From contig LGYU01000001.1 in NCBI GenBank assembly GCA_001302245.1, positions 124,001 to 188,000 of the forward strand: 64,000 nt of DNA, in the 5' to 3' direction. The position numbers and the translations under genes are program-made. The stretch is from Chitinophagaceae bacterium PMP191F. Its GTDB lineage: Bacteria > Bacteroidota > Bacteroidia > Chitinophagales > Chitinophagaceae. The notes under the pieces are model-generated. The model did not search any database and had not been told where the DNA came from. It saw only the letters and a list, made by a program, of their open reading frames with translations. Position 1 is the stretch's first letter. The number at the start of each line of letters is the position of its first letter. Shown here in pieces: positions 7,824 through 17,214 of the stretch.

Positions 7824-9233
7824 ATGATGAATCAACAACTATCGCAAAAACAGAAACTGAAAATTTTACCGCAGCAAATCCAGTTATTGAATTTTTTCCA
7901 GTTAAACTCACTGGAGTTAGAGCATCGTATTACGCAGGAGCTGGAAGAAAATCCACTGCTGGAAGATAAAAAAGAAGATGATGTTTCACTGGATGAAAAA
8001 ATGTCGAAAGACAGTGTGAAAGATTTTCAGGATTGGGAAGAATATGGATATGATGATATTCCTGATTACAAGCTGGAATACCGCAATTACCTGCCCGATG
8101 AAAATTCACTGCAGCGTCCCGTTGCAGAAGCCAGTGATTTCAGGCAGGATCTGAAACAGCAACTGCAGTTGATGGTGAATACAACAGAAGAGCTGGAGTT
8201 GGGTAACTACATTATTGATTCACTGAATGAATGTGGAATGCTTGACCTGGAGCTGGAACGTCTGGCCGAAGATTATTCCTTCAAAAATAAAATATGGGTA
8301 GAAGTTGAACAAATGCAACTGGCGCTGAATAAAATTCAGCAGCTTGATCCTGCCGGTATTGGCAGCAGGGATACGCGTGAATGCCTGTTACTACAGTTGC
8401 AACAGATGAATACTAAACAGCCGGATGTAAAGATGGCTATTGAATTATTAAGCAACTGGTACAATGATCTGAAAAGCCGCAACCTGGAAAAAATAAAATC
8501 ACAGTTACATATTGATGAGGAAGAACTGCGCATTGTACTGCAGTTACTGGCTTCATTAAAAATGAAACCAATAGCTGAAACTGTTGATTCCTGGTCAAGC
8601 CAGTATATTATACCTGATTTTGTGGTAACACTCAATGGTGATGAGCCTGAAGTGCACCTGTATCGTCAGCGTTCAGATGCCCTGTTCATCAACATGGCAT
8701 GGAAAGAAAACCTGTTGCAGGGAACAAAAGACAGGGAGGCTGTTCAGTACTGCAAAAACAAGTTACAATCTGCACAATGGTTCATTACAGCAGTGAAAGA
8801 GCGTGAAGGAAATATGCTGAAAGTGATGAAAGCGATATTAAAATTGCAGAAAGATTACTTCCGCGAAGGTGATATTAAGCTATTAAAACCAATGATATTG
8901 AAGAATGTGGCCGATATTGTGGGCCTGGATATTTCAACGGTATCAAGGATAGCATCTAATAAATATGCTGAAACTCATTTTGGCACTATTTTGTTAAAGG
9001 ACATCTTTACTGAGGGCATTATCAACGAAGAAGGCAAGGCCATCAGCAACAGGGTTATACAGGAGGCTATAGAAGAAGTGATTGACAGTGAAGACAAACG
9101 TACGCCTTATACCGACCAGCAACTGGTGGTAGTTTTGGCTCGTAAAGGATTTTCTGTGGCACGCAGAACAATTGCCAAATACCGCGAACAAATGCACATA
9201 CCTGTAGCCCAGTTAAGAGGCGTGTGGGGATGA
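7824..9233 (+). CDS. rpoN: RNA polymerase sigma-54 factor
   Basis: A 469-residue sigma-54. Region I is glutamine/leucine-rich (QKQKLKILPQQIQLLNFFQL, then LEHRITQELEENPLLE). It is followed by an acidic region II, a core-binding domain, a helix-turn-helix (VADIVGLDISTVSRIASNKY) and the RpoN box ARRTIAKYRE at about 446-455, which reads the -24 promoter element. Tandem ATGs at 7824 and 7827 are both possible starts. It is first in a four-gene operon with an NtrC-type activator 42 bp downstream and two kinases, an unusually complete sigma-54 module. Sigma-54 needs an AAA+ activator to open promoters, and one is encoded next door. Confidence 0.97.
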   Translation: MMNQQLSQKQKLKILPQQIQLLNFFQLNSLELEHRITQELEENPLLEDKKEDDVSLDEKMSKDSVKDFQDWEEYGYDDIPDYKLEYRNYLPDENSLQRPVAEASDFRQDLKQQLQLMVNTTEELELGNYIIDSLNECGMLDLELERLAEDYSFKNKIWVEVEQMQLALNKIQQLDPAGIGSRDTRECLLLQLQQMNTKQPDVKMAIELLSNWYNDLKSRNLEKIKSQLHIDEEELRIVLQLLASLKMKPIAETVDSWSSQYIIPDFVVTLNGDEPEVHLYRQRSDALFINMAWKENLLQGTKDREAVQYCKNKLQSAQWFITAVKEREGNMLKVMKAILKLQKDYFREGDIKLLKPMILKNVADIVGLDISTVSRIASNKYAETHFGTILLKDIFTEGIINEEGKAISNRVIQEAIEEVIDSEDKRTPYTDQQLVVVLARKGFSVARRTIAKYREQMHIPVAQLRGVWG

Positions 9234-9275
9234 GTTTCTGGCAATTAGCCGTAAATTAGAACTGAAATCATTAAC

Positions 9276-10760
9276 ATGCAGCAAATATTAATCATTGATG
9301 ACGACAGGGATATCTGTTTGTTGTTGAACCGTTTTTTAACACGACATGGTTTTAAAGTAACAGAGGCTTATAATAGTAAAAAGGCAACCGAGGCGCTGGA
9401 TAATTCAGTGCCAGACCTTGTTTTATGTGATTTCAGACTGGATGATGCAGACGGAAGTGAATTGCTGGTAAAGATCAAAGAAAGATACCCGCATGTACCG
9501 GTGATCATCATGACCGGGTATAGTGATATTAAAACAGCCGTGGAAGTGATGAAACTGGGGGCCTATGATTATGTGACCAAGCCACTGTTTCCCGACGAGA
9601 TACTGCTGACCATTAAGAAAGCATTGGTAAGCGATGCGCGTCCCACACATTATACCAACGTAACGCCTTCGTCTAATGGCGTTGGAGACAAACCGGCGGT
9701 AAAAAATGATAAGAAATCAGATGTTAGCCTGACCGGTGAATATGTGTCCGGTGATAGCGAGGTGTTTCGCAATATACTTCGGCAGATAGAACTGGTGGCA
9801 CCTACCAATTTCAGCATCATTATCTATGGTGAAAGTGGTAGCGGTAAAGAGGTAATTGCCAACGAGATTCACCGTCGCAGTAAGCGTAAGGAAAAACCAT
9901 TTGTGGCCATTGATTGTGGTGCCCTGTCAAAAGAGCTGGCAGGCAGCGAACTATTTGGTCATGAAAAAGGTGCTTTTACAGGCGCAGTAAACCAGAAGGT
10001 GGGTAGTTTTGAACTGGCCAATGGAGGCACCATCTTCCTGGACGAGATCGCTAACCTTTCTTACGATATCCAGGTATCATTACTGCGTATGGTACAGGAA
10101 AGAAAATGCCGCCGTGTAGGTGGAACCAAAGATATTGAGCTGGATGTGCGCATTATTGTTGCCAGTAATGAAAAATTGTGGGAAGCAGCGCGTAAGGGGA
10201 AATTCAGGGAAGACCTGTATCACCGTTTCAATGAATTCAGTTTTGAAGTACCGCCTTTACGCGAACGTAAAGAAGATATTCTGCTGTTTGCCAACCACTT
10301 TTTAAGGATCACCAACCGTGAACTGGAAAAGCAGGTGAAAGGTTTTACGCCCGAAGTAGAAGCTATCTTTAAGAATTACGTATGGTTCGGTAACCTGCGT
10401 GAATTGAGAAATGTGGTAAAACGCGCGGTATTACTGAGTGATGGTGAATATGTAGACGTAAAAACACTGCCCTTTGAAATATCCAATTTCAGTAAACTGC
10501 AATTTGATGTATCACCGGCAGAATCGTTTCCGACTGTTGCAGCCGTTGCAGCAAAGGCAGATGATCTGAAAGGCGATGCCAAACGCAACGGTGAGATCAA
10601 CCTGAAAAGTGCCAGCATTGATGCCGAGTATGAAACTATTGTACAGGCGTTAAAACAGGTAAACTTCAATAAAAGCAAAGCAGCCAGGCTACTCAACATT
10701 GATCGAAAAACTCTTTATAACAAAATGAAACAGTATAAGGAGTTTAATAACCTACAGTAG
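9276..10760 (+). CDS. NtrC-family sigma-54-dependent response regulator
   Basis: A 494-residue enhancer-binding protein with a receiver domain (phospho-acceptor Asp52 in LVLCDFRL; TKP lysine at about 102), an AAA+ domain and a Fis-type DNA-binding helix-turn-helix. The AAA+ domain shows Walker A GESGSGKE (185-192), the sigma-54-contacting GAFTGA loop (232-237) and Walker B GGTIFLDE (250-257). The HTH lies near FNKSKAARLLNIDRKTLYNKM in the last 40 residues. It couples phosphorylation to ATP-driven opening of sigma-54 promoters. It lies between rpoN and two histidine kinases; the kinase gene begins one base after its stop. A dyad (TGCAAC-N7-GTTGCA) about 100 bp upstream of the esterase promoter is a possible binding site. 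Confidence 0.96.
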   Translation: MQQILIIDDDRDICLLLNRFLTRHGFKVTEAYNSKKATEALDNSVPDLVLCDFRLDDADGSELLVKIKERYPHVPVIIMTGYSDIKTAVEVMKLGAYDYVTKPLFPDEILLTIKKALVSDARPTHYTNVTPSSNGVGDKPAVKNDKKSDVSLTGEYVSGDSEVFRNILRQIELVAPTNFSIIIYGESGSGKEVIANEIHRRSKRKEKPFVAIDCGALSKELAGSELFGHEKGAFTGAVNQKVGSFELANGGTIFLDEIANLSYDIQVSLLRMVQERKCRRVGGTKDIELDVRIIVASNEKLWEAARKGKFREDLYHRFNEFSFEVPPLRERKEDILLFANHFLRITNRELEKQVKGFTPEVEAIFKNYVWFGNLRELRNVVKRAVLLSDGEYVDVKTLPFEISNFSKLQFDVSPAESFPTVAAVAAKADDLKGDAKRNGEINLKSASIDAEYETIVQALKQVNFNKSKAARLLNIDRKTLYNKMKQYKEFNNLQ

Positions 10761-10761
10761 A

Positions 10762-12744
10762 ATGGACGAACAAAGTAAGCACGATCATCTTACCCATCTG
10801 AAGGGATTGTTTGGTGATAACGCCGGAGTGATACAGGAAAAAATCACAGATTTTTTCCCAGCCATTGTATATGTGTACGACACAGATGCAAAAAAGCTCC
10901 GGTATATCAACAAACAGGTTACTGATGTACTGGGGTATACGTATGATGATATTGAGAGCTGGGACGATAACCTGATGAAGCTGGTGTTTGATGAGGATAA
11001 AGAACTGGTAAAAAATCAGCTTGAGAAATTTCATCATCTTGAAGACGGGCTTACTGAACATTACAATTGTCGCCTTGTTAAAAAGCAGGGCGACTGGCGT
11101 TATTTCCGTACCCAGGGGTCTGTACTGCGAAGGGATGAAAAAGGTAAAGTGTCTTCATTGCTGTTTGTGGCGCAGGATATTACGGACCAGTTGCAGTCAG
11201 AGCAGGAAGCAAAGGCCATAAAAGAGTTGTTTGCCGATACCGAAGAAATGCTGCGTTTCGGAAGCTGGACCTGGTATATCCCGGAAAATATACTGCACTG
11301 GAGTGATGGGATGTACAAACTGTTGGGTTATGAAAAAGATGAACTGGCAGGAAAACTCACCAATGAGTTTTACCTGAAACATGTAAAAGAAGAGCAACGC
11401 AGAAGTCTGCAGGAAAGCATGGACAACGCCGTTGCCAGTAAAGGTGACTTTTCTTGTCAATACTCCGTATACCGTAAAAACGATGGTGAACTGATTGTTT
11501 CTTCCCGTGGGAAAGTGATTTGTGATGATGATGGAAAACAAATAAAAATGGTAGGAGTAACCAATGACATCAGTGACCAGGTTCGTTCACATGAAGAATT
11601 GATCGATTACCGCCACAGGAATATAGAACGCGAAATTTTCCTGGGTTCAGGTTCGTGGGAAGAAGATCTGCTGACCGGTAAGATTGCCTGGTCGGAGGGT
11701 ATGTACCGCCTGTATGGTTACAACCCCGAAGAGTACATTGGCAAAGTGCATGTCAATAACCAGTTTATTGAAATGCACCAGAAGCCTGAAGATGTGGAGC
11801 GTGGTAAACTGTTGTTGCAGCAGGTGTACCTGAGCGGTAACAATTCATACCTTTGGGATTATGATATCAATGCCAATGACGGAATGGTTCGCAGACTGGA
11901 ATCGTACGGCAAGCTGATCCGTAACACCGATGGTAAACCGATAAAGATCATCGGCAATACGCGTGATATTACGCAATTGCGTATGGCACAGCGTAACCTG
12001 GAAGTAAAGGTGCAGGAACTCAACAGGTCCAATAAAGAGCTGGAAGAGTTTGCTTATGTAGCATCGCATGATCTGCAGGAACCGCTGCGCAAACTATCTA
12101 CGCTGACAGAACGCCTGGGTACCCGTTTTGCCAAAGAACTGGGAGATGACGGCCGGGCATATACCAGTCGTATTATTGCAGCGGCAGACAATATGCGGAT
12201 GCTGATCGATAACCTGCTGGAGTTTTCGCGTGTAACGCGGGCATCAGCATTTGAATCTGTAGATCTGAACCAGGTACTGGCAAAAGCCAAATCGGACCTG
12301 GAACTGATGATAGAAGAGACCAAGGCCACTATTGTGCATGAAATATTGCCGGTAGTGGAAGGAATGCCCTCACAATACCTGCAGGTATTGGATAATTTGT
12401 TAGGTAATTCACTTAAATTCAGGAAATCAGATATACCCCCTGTTATTACCATTACCAGTGTTGAAATGGACCCGTCAGAAGTGTTGGAGTACAATCTTTC
12501 CGACAAACAGAAATGGTATAAGATACAGGTGGGTGACAATGGCATCGGGTTTGAGCGTGAATACGCTGAAAGGATATTCCTGTTATTCCAGCGTTTGCAT
12601 GGAAAAGTGGAATATCCGGGTTCGGGCATGGGACTGGCTATCTGTAAAAAAATTATTGAAAACTATGGCGGGATCATATTTGCATCAGGTGAAGTAAATA
12701 AAGGAACTGTTTTTACCCTGATAGTACCCGAAAAGATTAGCTGA
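10762..12744 (+). CDS. soluble triple-PAS sensor histidine kinase
   Basis: A 660-residue cytoplasmic kinase without membrane segments. It has three PAS/PAC modules (about 30-142, 160-272 and 290-405), then a coiled coil and HisKA with His436 in [15 protein letters not shown]. The HATPase domain has NLLGNSLKF, DNGIGF and GSGMGLAICKK. The N-box has Gly where Glu or Asp is usual before the Asn, which is within family variation. The gene starts one base after the NtrC-type regulator stop and precedes a second kinase by 8 bp, so the products are probably made together. PAS2 and PAS3 share the WSDGMYKLLGY / WSEGMYRLYGY pattern and look like an internal duplication. Ligands are not predictable. Confidence 0.94.
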   Translation: MDEQSKHDHLTHLKGLFGDNAGVIQEKITDFFPAIVYVYDTDAKKLRYINKQVTDVLGYTYDDIESWDDNLMKLVFDEDKELVKNQLEKFHHLEDGLTEHYNCRLVKKQGDWRYFRTQGSVLRRDEKGKVSSLLFVAQDITDQLQSEQEAKAIKELFADTEEMLRFGSWTWYIPENILHWSDGMYKLLGYEKDELAGKLTNEFYLKHVKEEQRRSLQESMDNAVASKGDFSCQYSVYRKNDGELIVSSRGKVICDDDGKQIKMVGVTNDISDQVRSHEELIDYRHRNIEREIFLGSGSWEEDLLTGKIAWSEGMYRLYGYNPEEYIGKVHVNNQFIEMHQKPEDVERGKLLLQQVYLSGNNSYLWDYDINANDGMVRRLESYGKLIRNTDGKPIKIIGNTRDITQLRMAQRNLEVKVQELNRSNKELEEFAYVASHDLQEPLRKLSTLTERLGTRFAKELGDDGRAYTSRIIAAADNMRMLIDNLLEFSRVTRASAFESVDLNQVLAKAKSDLELMIEETKATIVHEILPVVEGMPSQYLQVLDNLLGNSLKFRKSDIPPVITITSVEMDPSEVLEYNLSDKQKWYKIQVGDNGIGFEREYAERIFLLFQRLHGKVEYPGSGMGLAICKKIIENYGGIIFASGEVNKGTVFTLIVPEKIS

Positions 12745-12752
12745 TTATTACA

Positions 12753-14201
12753 ATGCCGTATTTGCAGAATGAAATAAAAATACTGGTGGTAGATGATGAT
12801 GAAGATGACTTCTTCATTACTTCCGACCTTTTGCACCAGATCAGGGATCTGAAGATAACTGTTGACTGGTGTTATAATTACAACCAGGCTATTGAACACC
12901 TGAAAGAACAATCGCATCACATCTATTTTGTCGATTACCGCCTGGGTGCCAAAACAGGTATCGACTTTCTGAAAGATGCCATGCAATTGCATTGCGAAGA
13001 GCCGATTGTGCTGCTGACTGGTAAAGGCAGCCGCATGATCGATATAGAAGCAATGCGTATCGGTGCCACCGATTATCTTACCAAAGGCGATATTACACCT
13101 GATAAGCTGGAACGTTGTATCCGGTATGCGCTGGCCAGGTTTGCATCTACCAGAGAACTGCGCGCCAATGAGCGGAAATACCGCAGTATTTTTGAACGTT
13201 CGCAGGATGCTGTGTTTGTGGCAGACGGCAATCTTAATTTCAAAGACATCAACAATGCCGCAATGCAAATGCTTGGGTATATAGAAGAAGAACTCAAAAA
13301 TATGAGTTTATACGACCTCGTTTGCGCACCTTTTACAAAAAAACAACTGGAAATAAAGCTGCTGGAAAAAGGCAGTTTTGATGATATAGAGACCGAATTG
13401 TTCACCAAAGCCGGTGATAAGATAGTGGTAGTGCTGTCTGCTTCCAAAGAGCGTGATACACATAACCAGGAATATGTGCAGGGCATTATACGCGACATTA
13501 CCAATCTTAAAAAAGCAGAAAAAGCAAACCTGCAGTCAGAAAAACTGGCAGCAATGGGCAGGCTGGTACGCACGCTTGCACATGAGGTGCGCAATCCGCT
13601 GAACAATATCAATATGTCGGTGGAGGAGATGCAGCAGATAGCACCCGGTGAAGAGCTGGCCATGTACCTGGATATTGTACACCGCAACAGCACACGCATT
13701 GGCAGCCTGATTACCGAATTGCTGGATTCTTCGCGTCCTTCAGAGCTAAGTTTTGAAAAATGGTCATTGCAGGGCATTATGGATGATACCATCAGTGATG
13801 CTATTGATCGCATTACACTGAAGCGTATCAATATGAAGATCAGCTATGCAGATAAAGCCGCATTCATTATGGCCGATAAAGAGAAATTGAAGATCGCTTT
13901 TCTGAATCTGTTGATCAATGCCGTGGAAGCCATTCAGCATTCGTCTGGTAAACTTGTAGTAACTATTACTACTGAAGGAGATCAGCATTCTGTAATGGTC
14001 AGCGATAATGGTATGGGTATTCCGGAAGATTATATACCCTTGCTGTTTGAACCTTATTTCACTTCCAAACGCAATGGTATGGGGCTGGGGTTGGCTACCA
14101 CGCTGAACATTCTGCAATCGCACAAAGCAGCGATAGATGTACGATCAGTAGTCAATGAAGGCACCACCTTTTATCTTACATTTCCTGCAGCCAATAACTG
14201 A
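12753..14201 (+). CDS. receiver-PAS-histidine kinase hybrid
   Basis: A 482-residue soluble protein with an N-terminal receiver domain (VVDDDEDDFF pocket, phospho-acceptor Asp61 in YFVDYRLG), a PAS domain (about 140-252) and an NtrB-like kinase core. The core has His277 in LAHEVRNPLNNIN, then FLNLLINAVEAI, DNGMGIP and GLGLATTLNIL. The HEVRNPL type H-box and the N-box differ from the SHDLQEP kinases beside it and match kinases that serve NtrC-type regulators, so this is the best candidate partner for the activator two genes upstream. A receiver in front of a kinase suggests input from another kinase, probably the triple-PAS protein, giving a two-step relay. Confidence 0.93.
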   Translation: MPYLQNEIKILVVDDDEDDFFITSDLLHQIRDLKITVDWCYNYNQAIEHLKEQSHHIYFVDYRLGAKTGIDFLKDAMQLHCEEPIVLLTGKGSRMIDIEAMRIGATDYLTKGDITPDKLERCIRYALARFASTRELRANERKYRSIFERSQDAVFVADGNLNFKDINNAAMQMLGYIEEELKNMSLYDLVCAPFTKKQLEIKLLEKGSFDDIETELFTKAGDKIVVVLSASKERDTHNQEYVQGIIRDITNLKKAEKANLQSEKLAAMGRLVRTLAHEVRNPLNNINMSVEEMQQIAPGEELAMYLDIVHRNSTRIGSLITELLDSSRPSELSFEKWSLQGIMDDTISDAIDRITLKRINMKISYADKAAFIMADKEKLKIAFLNLLINAVEAIQHSSGKLVVTITTEGDQHSVMVSDNGMGIPEDYIPLLFEPYFTSKRNGMGLGLATTLNILQSHKAAIDVRSVVNEGTTFYLTFPAANN

Positions 14202-14215
14202 TAATATTTTTATAA

Positions 14216-14234
14216 TGCAACCATCCACGTTGCA
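14216..14234. promoter_or_regulatory. dyad, possible activator-binding site
   Basis: TGCAAC-N7-GTTGCA, a perfect 6+6 bp dyad about 97 bp upstream of the candidate -24 element at 14330. That is the usual distance for an NtrC-type enhancer. The intervening DNA also holds a TGCCGGCA palindrome near 14245. Confidence 0.35.
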
Positions 14235-14329
14235 AAACTGCGGTATGCCGGCAGAATAATTTGCTTGCTGTGTGGAATTAAGTATCCGGAAATAATACCG
14301 GAAAATTATTCTACCCTTATACCAAAGGG

Positions 14330-14345
14330 TGGTATGTAGTTTGCT
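14330..14345 (+). promoter_or_regulatory. candidate sigma-54 promoter before secreted esterase
   Basis: TGGTATGTAGTTTGCT: GG-N10-GC spacing is exact, and 10 of 12 fixed positions of TGGCACG-N4-TTGCW match. Transcription would begin near 14356, giving a leader of about 75 nt. It is the best sigma-54-type site seen in the window and lies just after the rpoN operon. Confidence 0.55.
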
Positions 14346-14429
14346 GTTCTGTGAGGGATTGCCCGATTTCCTGCCGTATGCATCAGTTGATCCTGCCCTT
14401 TTTATCTCCTCATCCATATTTGCCTACTT

Positions 14430-15794
14430 ATGAAGAAATTGTACCAGCAAAGTCTTCAGGTGATGCTGTGTATAACAGCCTTATTACTGCAAGACATCAT
14501 TGTGACAGCGCAAACACACGTTCCGCGAACGATCAGTATTAACAGCAATTGCGGTGGTTTTTATGAATATCTTCCCGCAGACTATAGCTCCGGGGCGGGT
14601 AATTTTCCCCTGATCATTTACCTGCATGGTTATGGTGATTTAGGAGATGGAGCAGGTGATCTTTCCAAACTGGTTACCAATGAAATGGGCATTCCGCGTT
14701 ATATCCAGGAAAATTTATTTCCCGCATCTGTTACAGTAAATGGGCAATCGTACAGTTTTATTGTGATCTCCCCGCAGTTTAAACAATGGCCTGTAGCAAC
14801 GGATGTAAGTGCCGTACTGGACTATGTACTGACCAACTATCGTGTAAACCGCCAGCGCATTTATGTTACCGGCATGAGCATGGGTGGTGGCGTAGCCTGG
14901 GAGTTTGCGGGCAGCAATAGCATCAATGCCTCTACCATTGCGGCTCTTGTACCGGTATGTGGATCTACCACACCCACTACCCGCTCTGCCAATACAATGG
15001 CGGCTGCGAATCTGCCCATCTGGGCCACGCATAACGATGGCGATCCTACGGTGCCTGTAAGTACTACCAACGAATATATTGACCTGATTAATGGCGCAGA
15101 TATGCCGCCAACGCCACGGGCCCGAAAAACTATTTTCTCTTCCAACAGTCATGATGCTTGGACAACCACCTACGATCCGCAATGGCGCGAGAGTGGTACA
15201 AACATCTACGAATGGATGTTGCAGTACCAGCATGGTCCGGATGTGTTGCCGGTTACGCTGAGTAATTACAAGGCAGTGGCTGCCGGCAGACAGGTAGTGG
15301 TAAGCTGGCGTACAACCATAGAAAACAACGCCGGTTATTTTACAGTTGAATACGCAACAGACGGGGCTGATTTCAAACCATTGACACAGATTGCTGCTAC
15401 CAATATGACTACAGGTAGTAGTTATAGCTATGTTCATGATAAGCCGGTAACCGGCACCAATTACTACAGGCTTACTTTGGCCGATGCAGATGGCAGCGTT
15501 ATAAAATATGATATCAAAAAGGTAGTGGTTGACACTGAAGAAGCTGTTACCGGCGAAATATTTCCCAATCCTGCTGCTTTGTTCTTTGTAGTAGGTTTGC
15601 CAGATGCCGGTGCAGGTAAAGTGATGATCCGTATAACAGACAATACAGGAAAAGTGGTGCAAACCATCCCGTATACCAAGGCTACAGGATACCAGCGTGT
15701 TCAGGTACCGGTAGACAAACTGACTCCCGGTCTGTACTTTATCCAGGTAAAAGGATTACAATATGAAAAGGTGTACAGGTTGATGAAACAGTAA
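14430..15794 (+). CDS. secreted alpha/beta-hydrolase esterase with T9SS tail
   Basis: A 454-residue secreted protein. It has a signal peptide ending near VTAQ (residue 28), then an alpha/beta-hydrolase domain of the PHB-depolymerase / feruloyl-esterase-like group (PLIIYLHGYGD). The catalytic Ser150 is in GMSMGG, with Asp205 in NDGDPTVP and His241 in SNSHDAW. A linker with a beta-sandwich region (about 265-360) follows, and the C-terminal T9SS sorting domain begins at IFPNPA (about 375) and ends in VYRLMKQ. It would be exported and anchored or released by the type IX system and may hydrolyse carbohydrate or polyester esters; the substrate is unknown. It follows the rpoN operon and has the clearest sigma-54-like promoter in the window. 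Confidence 0.88.
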   Translation: MKKLYQQSLQVMLCITALLLQDIIVTAQTHVPRTISINSNCGGFYEYLPADYSSGAGNFPLIIYLHGYGDLGDGAGDLSKLVTNEMGIPRYIQENLFPASVTVNGQSYSFIVISPQFKQWPVATDVSAVLDYVLTNYRVNRQRIYVTGMSMGGGVAWEFAGSNSINASTIAALVPVCGSTTPTTRSANTMAAANLPIWATHNDGDPTVPVSTTNEYIDLINGADMPPTPRARKTIFSSNSHDAWTTTYDPQWRESGTNIYEWMLQYQHGPDVLPVTLSNYKAVAAGRQVVVSWRTTIENNAGYFTVEYATDGADFKPLTQIAATNMTTGSSYSYVHDKPVTGTNYYRLTLADADGSVIKYDIKKVVVDTEEAVTGEIFPNPAALFFVVGLPDAGAGKVMIRITDNTGKVVQTIPYTKATGYQRVQVPVDKLTPGLYFIQVKGLQYEKVYRLMKQ

Positions 15795-15810
15795 TAATAT
15801 TTTGGTGTGT

Positions 15811-15850
15811 AAGGGATAACAAACTGAATAAGGTTGTCATCCCTTTATAT
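15811..15850 (+). terminator. terminator after esterase gene
   Basis: A 12-bp stem with one mismatch (AAGGGATAACAA / TTGTCATCCCTT) and an 11-nt loop, followed by a T/A-rich run (TATATTTATTATT), lies 17 bp after the stop. Confidence 0.55.
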
Positions 15851-15921
15851 TTATTATTGGGTAAACCGGGATGATTTTAATAAATTTCCTACCTGACTTT
15901 TTAACCCTGATATTTTCTGCC

Positions 15922-17151
15922 ATGAAAAAACATATAATTATTTATTTGCTGTTATTAGGTCTGGTATTACAATCAACAGCACAAACAATTATTAGTGATG
16001 GTGTTTTAAGATACACGGAAACACGAACCAGGACTGCCAATACAGGAAAGGTAACTTCAAGAATTTTCAGATATACCTACACATTTTCTTTTCCCTGGTT
16101 AAAACAGGAAACAGAAATGGAGACAGGTGTACTGTTTACCACGCTTTCAAACAGCCAATCCGCAACTGCCATGTATTATGCTACCGATGGCAGTAAATTC
16201 TATGAGATGGACGACAACTTTAGTGGCGAGTTTCCGGAATTAGGCTTGTATAATACTGTACCGGCTACCATTGAGTACACCGATGAAACGAAAACAATAA
16301 AGGGATATGAATGTAAGCGGGCCATTATTACCTGCAATATAGATGGCAGGATAGATAAAGTAACTACCTGGTACATGCCGGGAATACAGGTTGAAACAAA
16401 AGGATTTAATTTTTTCTTTAAGGACCTGAAAGGTTTGCCCGTTAGCTTTTCATTGGCAGAACGCCCGAAGATGGTAATAGGAGAACGTACCAGTGAATAT
16501 GTATGCGAGTACCTGCTGGATACCTTTTATACGATCACCGGGAATGCTGCAGCCGGTAGTATTGCTAATAAGGAAAAATACGAATGGATAGATGAGCGTG
16601 ATAAAATGGCAAAGTTGTTTGAAATGCTACGTCCCAATACAAAAAGAACTGCTCCTAAAGAGAATAAGGGAACACCGGTACAGGAAAAGATCACTTCAGC
16701 AAATGGCAGCGAGATAGTAGTTACCAGGTATAATCCGTTTAAGGAGGGAGAAAAACTACAGGATTTTGAAGGGCTGAACACTGAAGGACAAAAAAGAACA
16801 TTGGGCAATTATAGCGGCAAAGTAGTAGTAATAAATTTCTGGTTTATTCAATGCGCACCTTGTGTGAAAGAGATGCCATTACTGAACAATGTAGTAGATA
16901 ATAACAAAACTAAAGAAGTGGCATTTATAAGTATTACCTATGATACACAGAAAGAAGTAGTCGGTTTCTTACAAAAGCATGCATTTGATTTTGAAACAAT
17001 AGCAGATGCCGGTAAACTGGTTGCGATGTATGGCGTATCTGTTTTTCCGGCTACTGTAGTGCTGGACAAACAGGGTATTATACGTTTTATAAAGATCGGT
17101 GGTTTTAAGCGTGCAAAAGAACTGCAGCAGGAAATAGATAAGTTATTGTAA
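15922..17151 (+). CDS. GLPGLI-like/TlpA-type thioredoxin fusion protein
   Basis: A 409-residue exported protein from the ATG at 15922; an earlier ATG at 15871 would put 17 residues ahead of the signal peptide. After a signal peptide (KKHIIIYLLLLGLVLQSTAQ) comes a roughly 200-residue region resembling the GLPGLI family of Bacteroidota (internal YATDGSKFYEMDD, then ETKTIKGYECKRA). A C-terminal TlpA/ResA thioredoxin domain contains INFWFIQCAPCVKEMP, with the CAPC pair at about 311 and 314. It probably acts as a periplasmic thiol-disulfide protein. It stands alone between the esterase terminator and a convergent gene. Confidence 0.82.
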   Translation: MKKHIIIYLLLLGLVLQSTAQTIISDGVLRYTETRTRTANTGKVTSRIFRYTYTFSFPWLKQETEMETGVLFTTLSNSQSATAMYYATDGSKFYEMDDNFSGEFPELGLYNTVPATIEYTDETKTIKGYECKRAIITCNIDGRIDKVTTWYMPGIQVETKGFNFFFKDLKGLPVSFSLAERPKMVIGERTSEYVCEYLLDTFYTITGNAAAGSIANKEKYEWIDERDKMAKLFEMLRPNTKRTAPKENKGTPVQEKITSANGSEIVVTRYNPFKEGEKLQDFEGLNTEGQKRTLGNYSGKVVVINFWFIQCAPCVKEMPLLNNVVDNNKTKEVAFISITYDTQKEVVGFLQKHAFDFETIADAGKLVAMYGVSVFPATVVLDKQGIIRFIKIGGFKRAKELQQEIDKLL

Positions 17152-17154
17152 GCG

Positions 17155-17185
17155 AAAAAAACAGGAGTCACGAAGCGACTCCTGT
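17155..17185 (-). terminator. terminator of the split-barrel gene pair
   Basis: A perfect 9-bp stem (ACAGGAGTC / GACTCCTGT) with a 7-nt loop. Read on the minus strand it is followed by a run of seven T, so it ends transcription from 17215. It sits only 3 bp after the stop of the convergent gene and may also stop that one weakly. Confidence 0.75.
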
Positions 17186-17214
17186 GCAACCCTCACAACT
17201 CAATTTTCGGTCCT

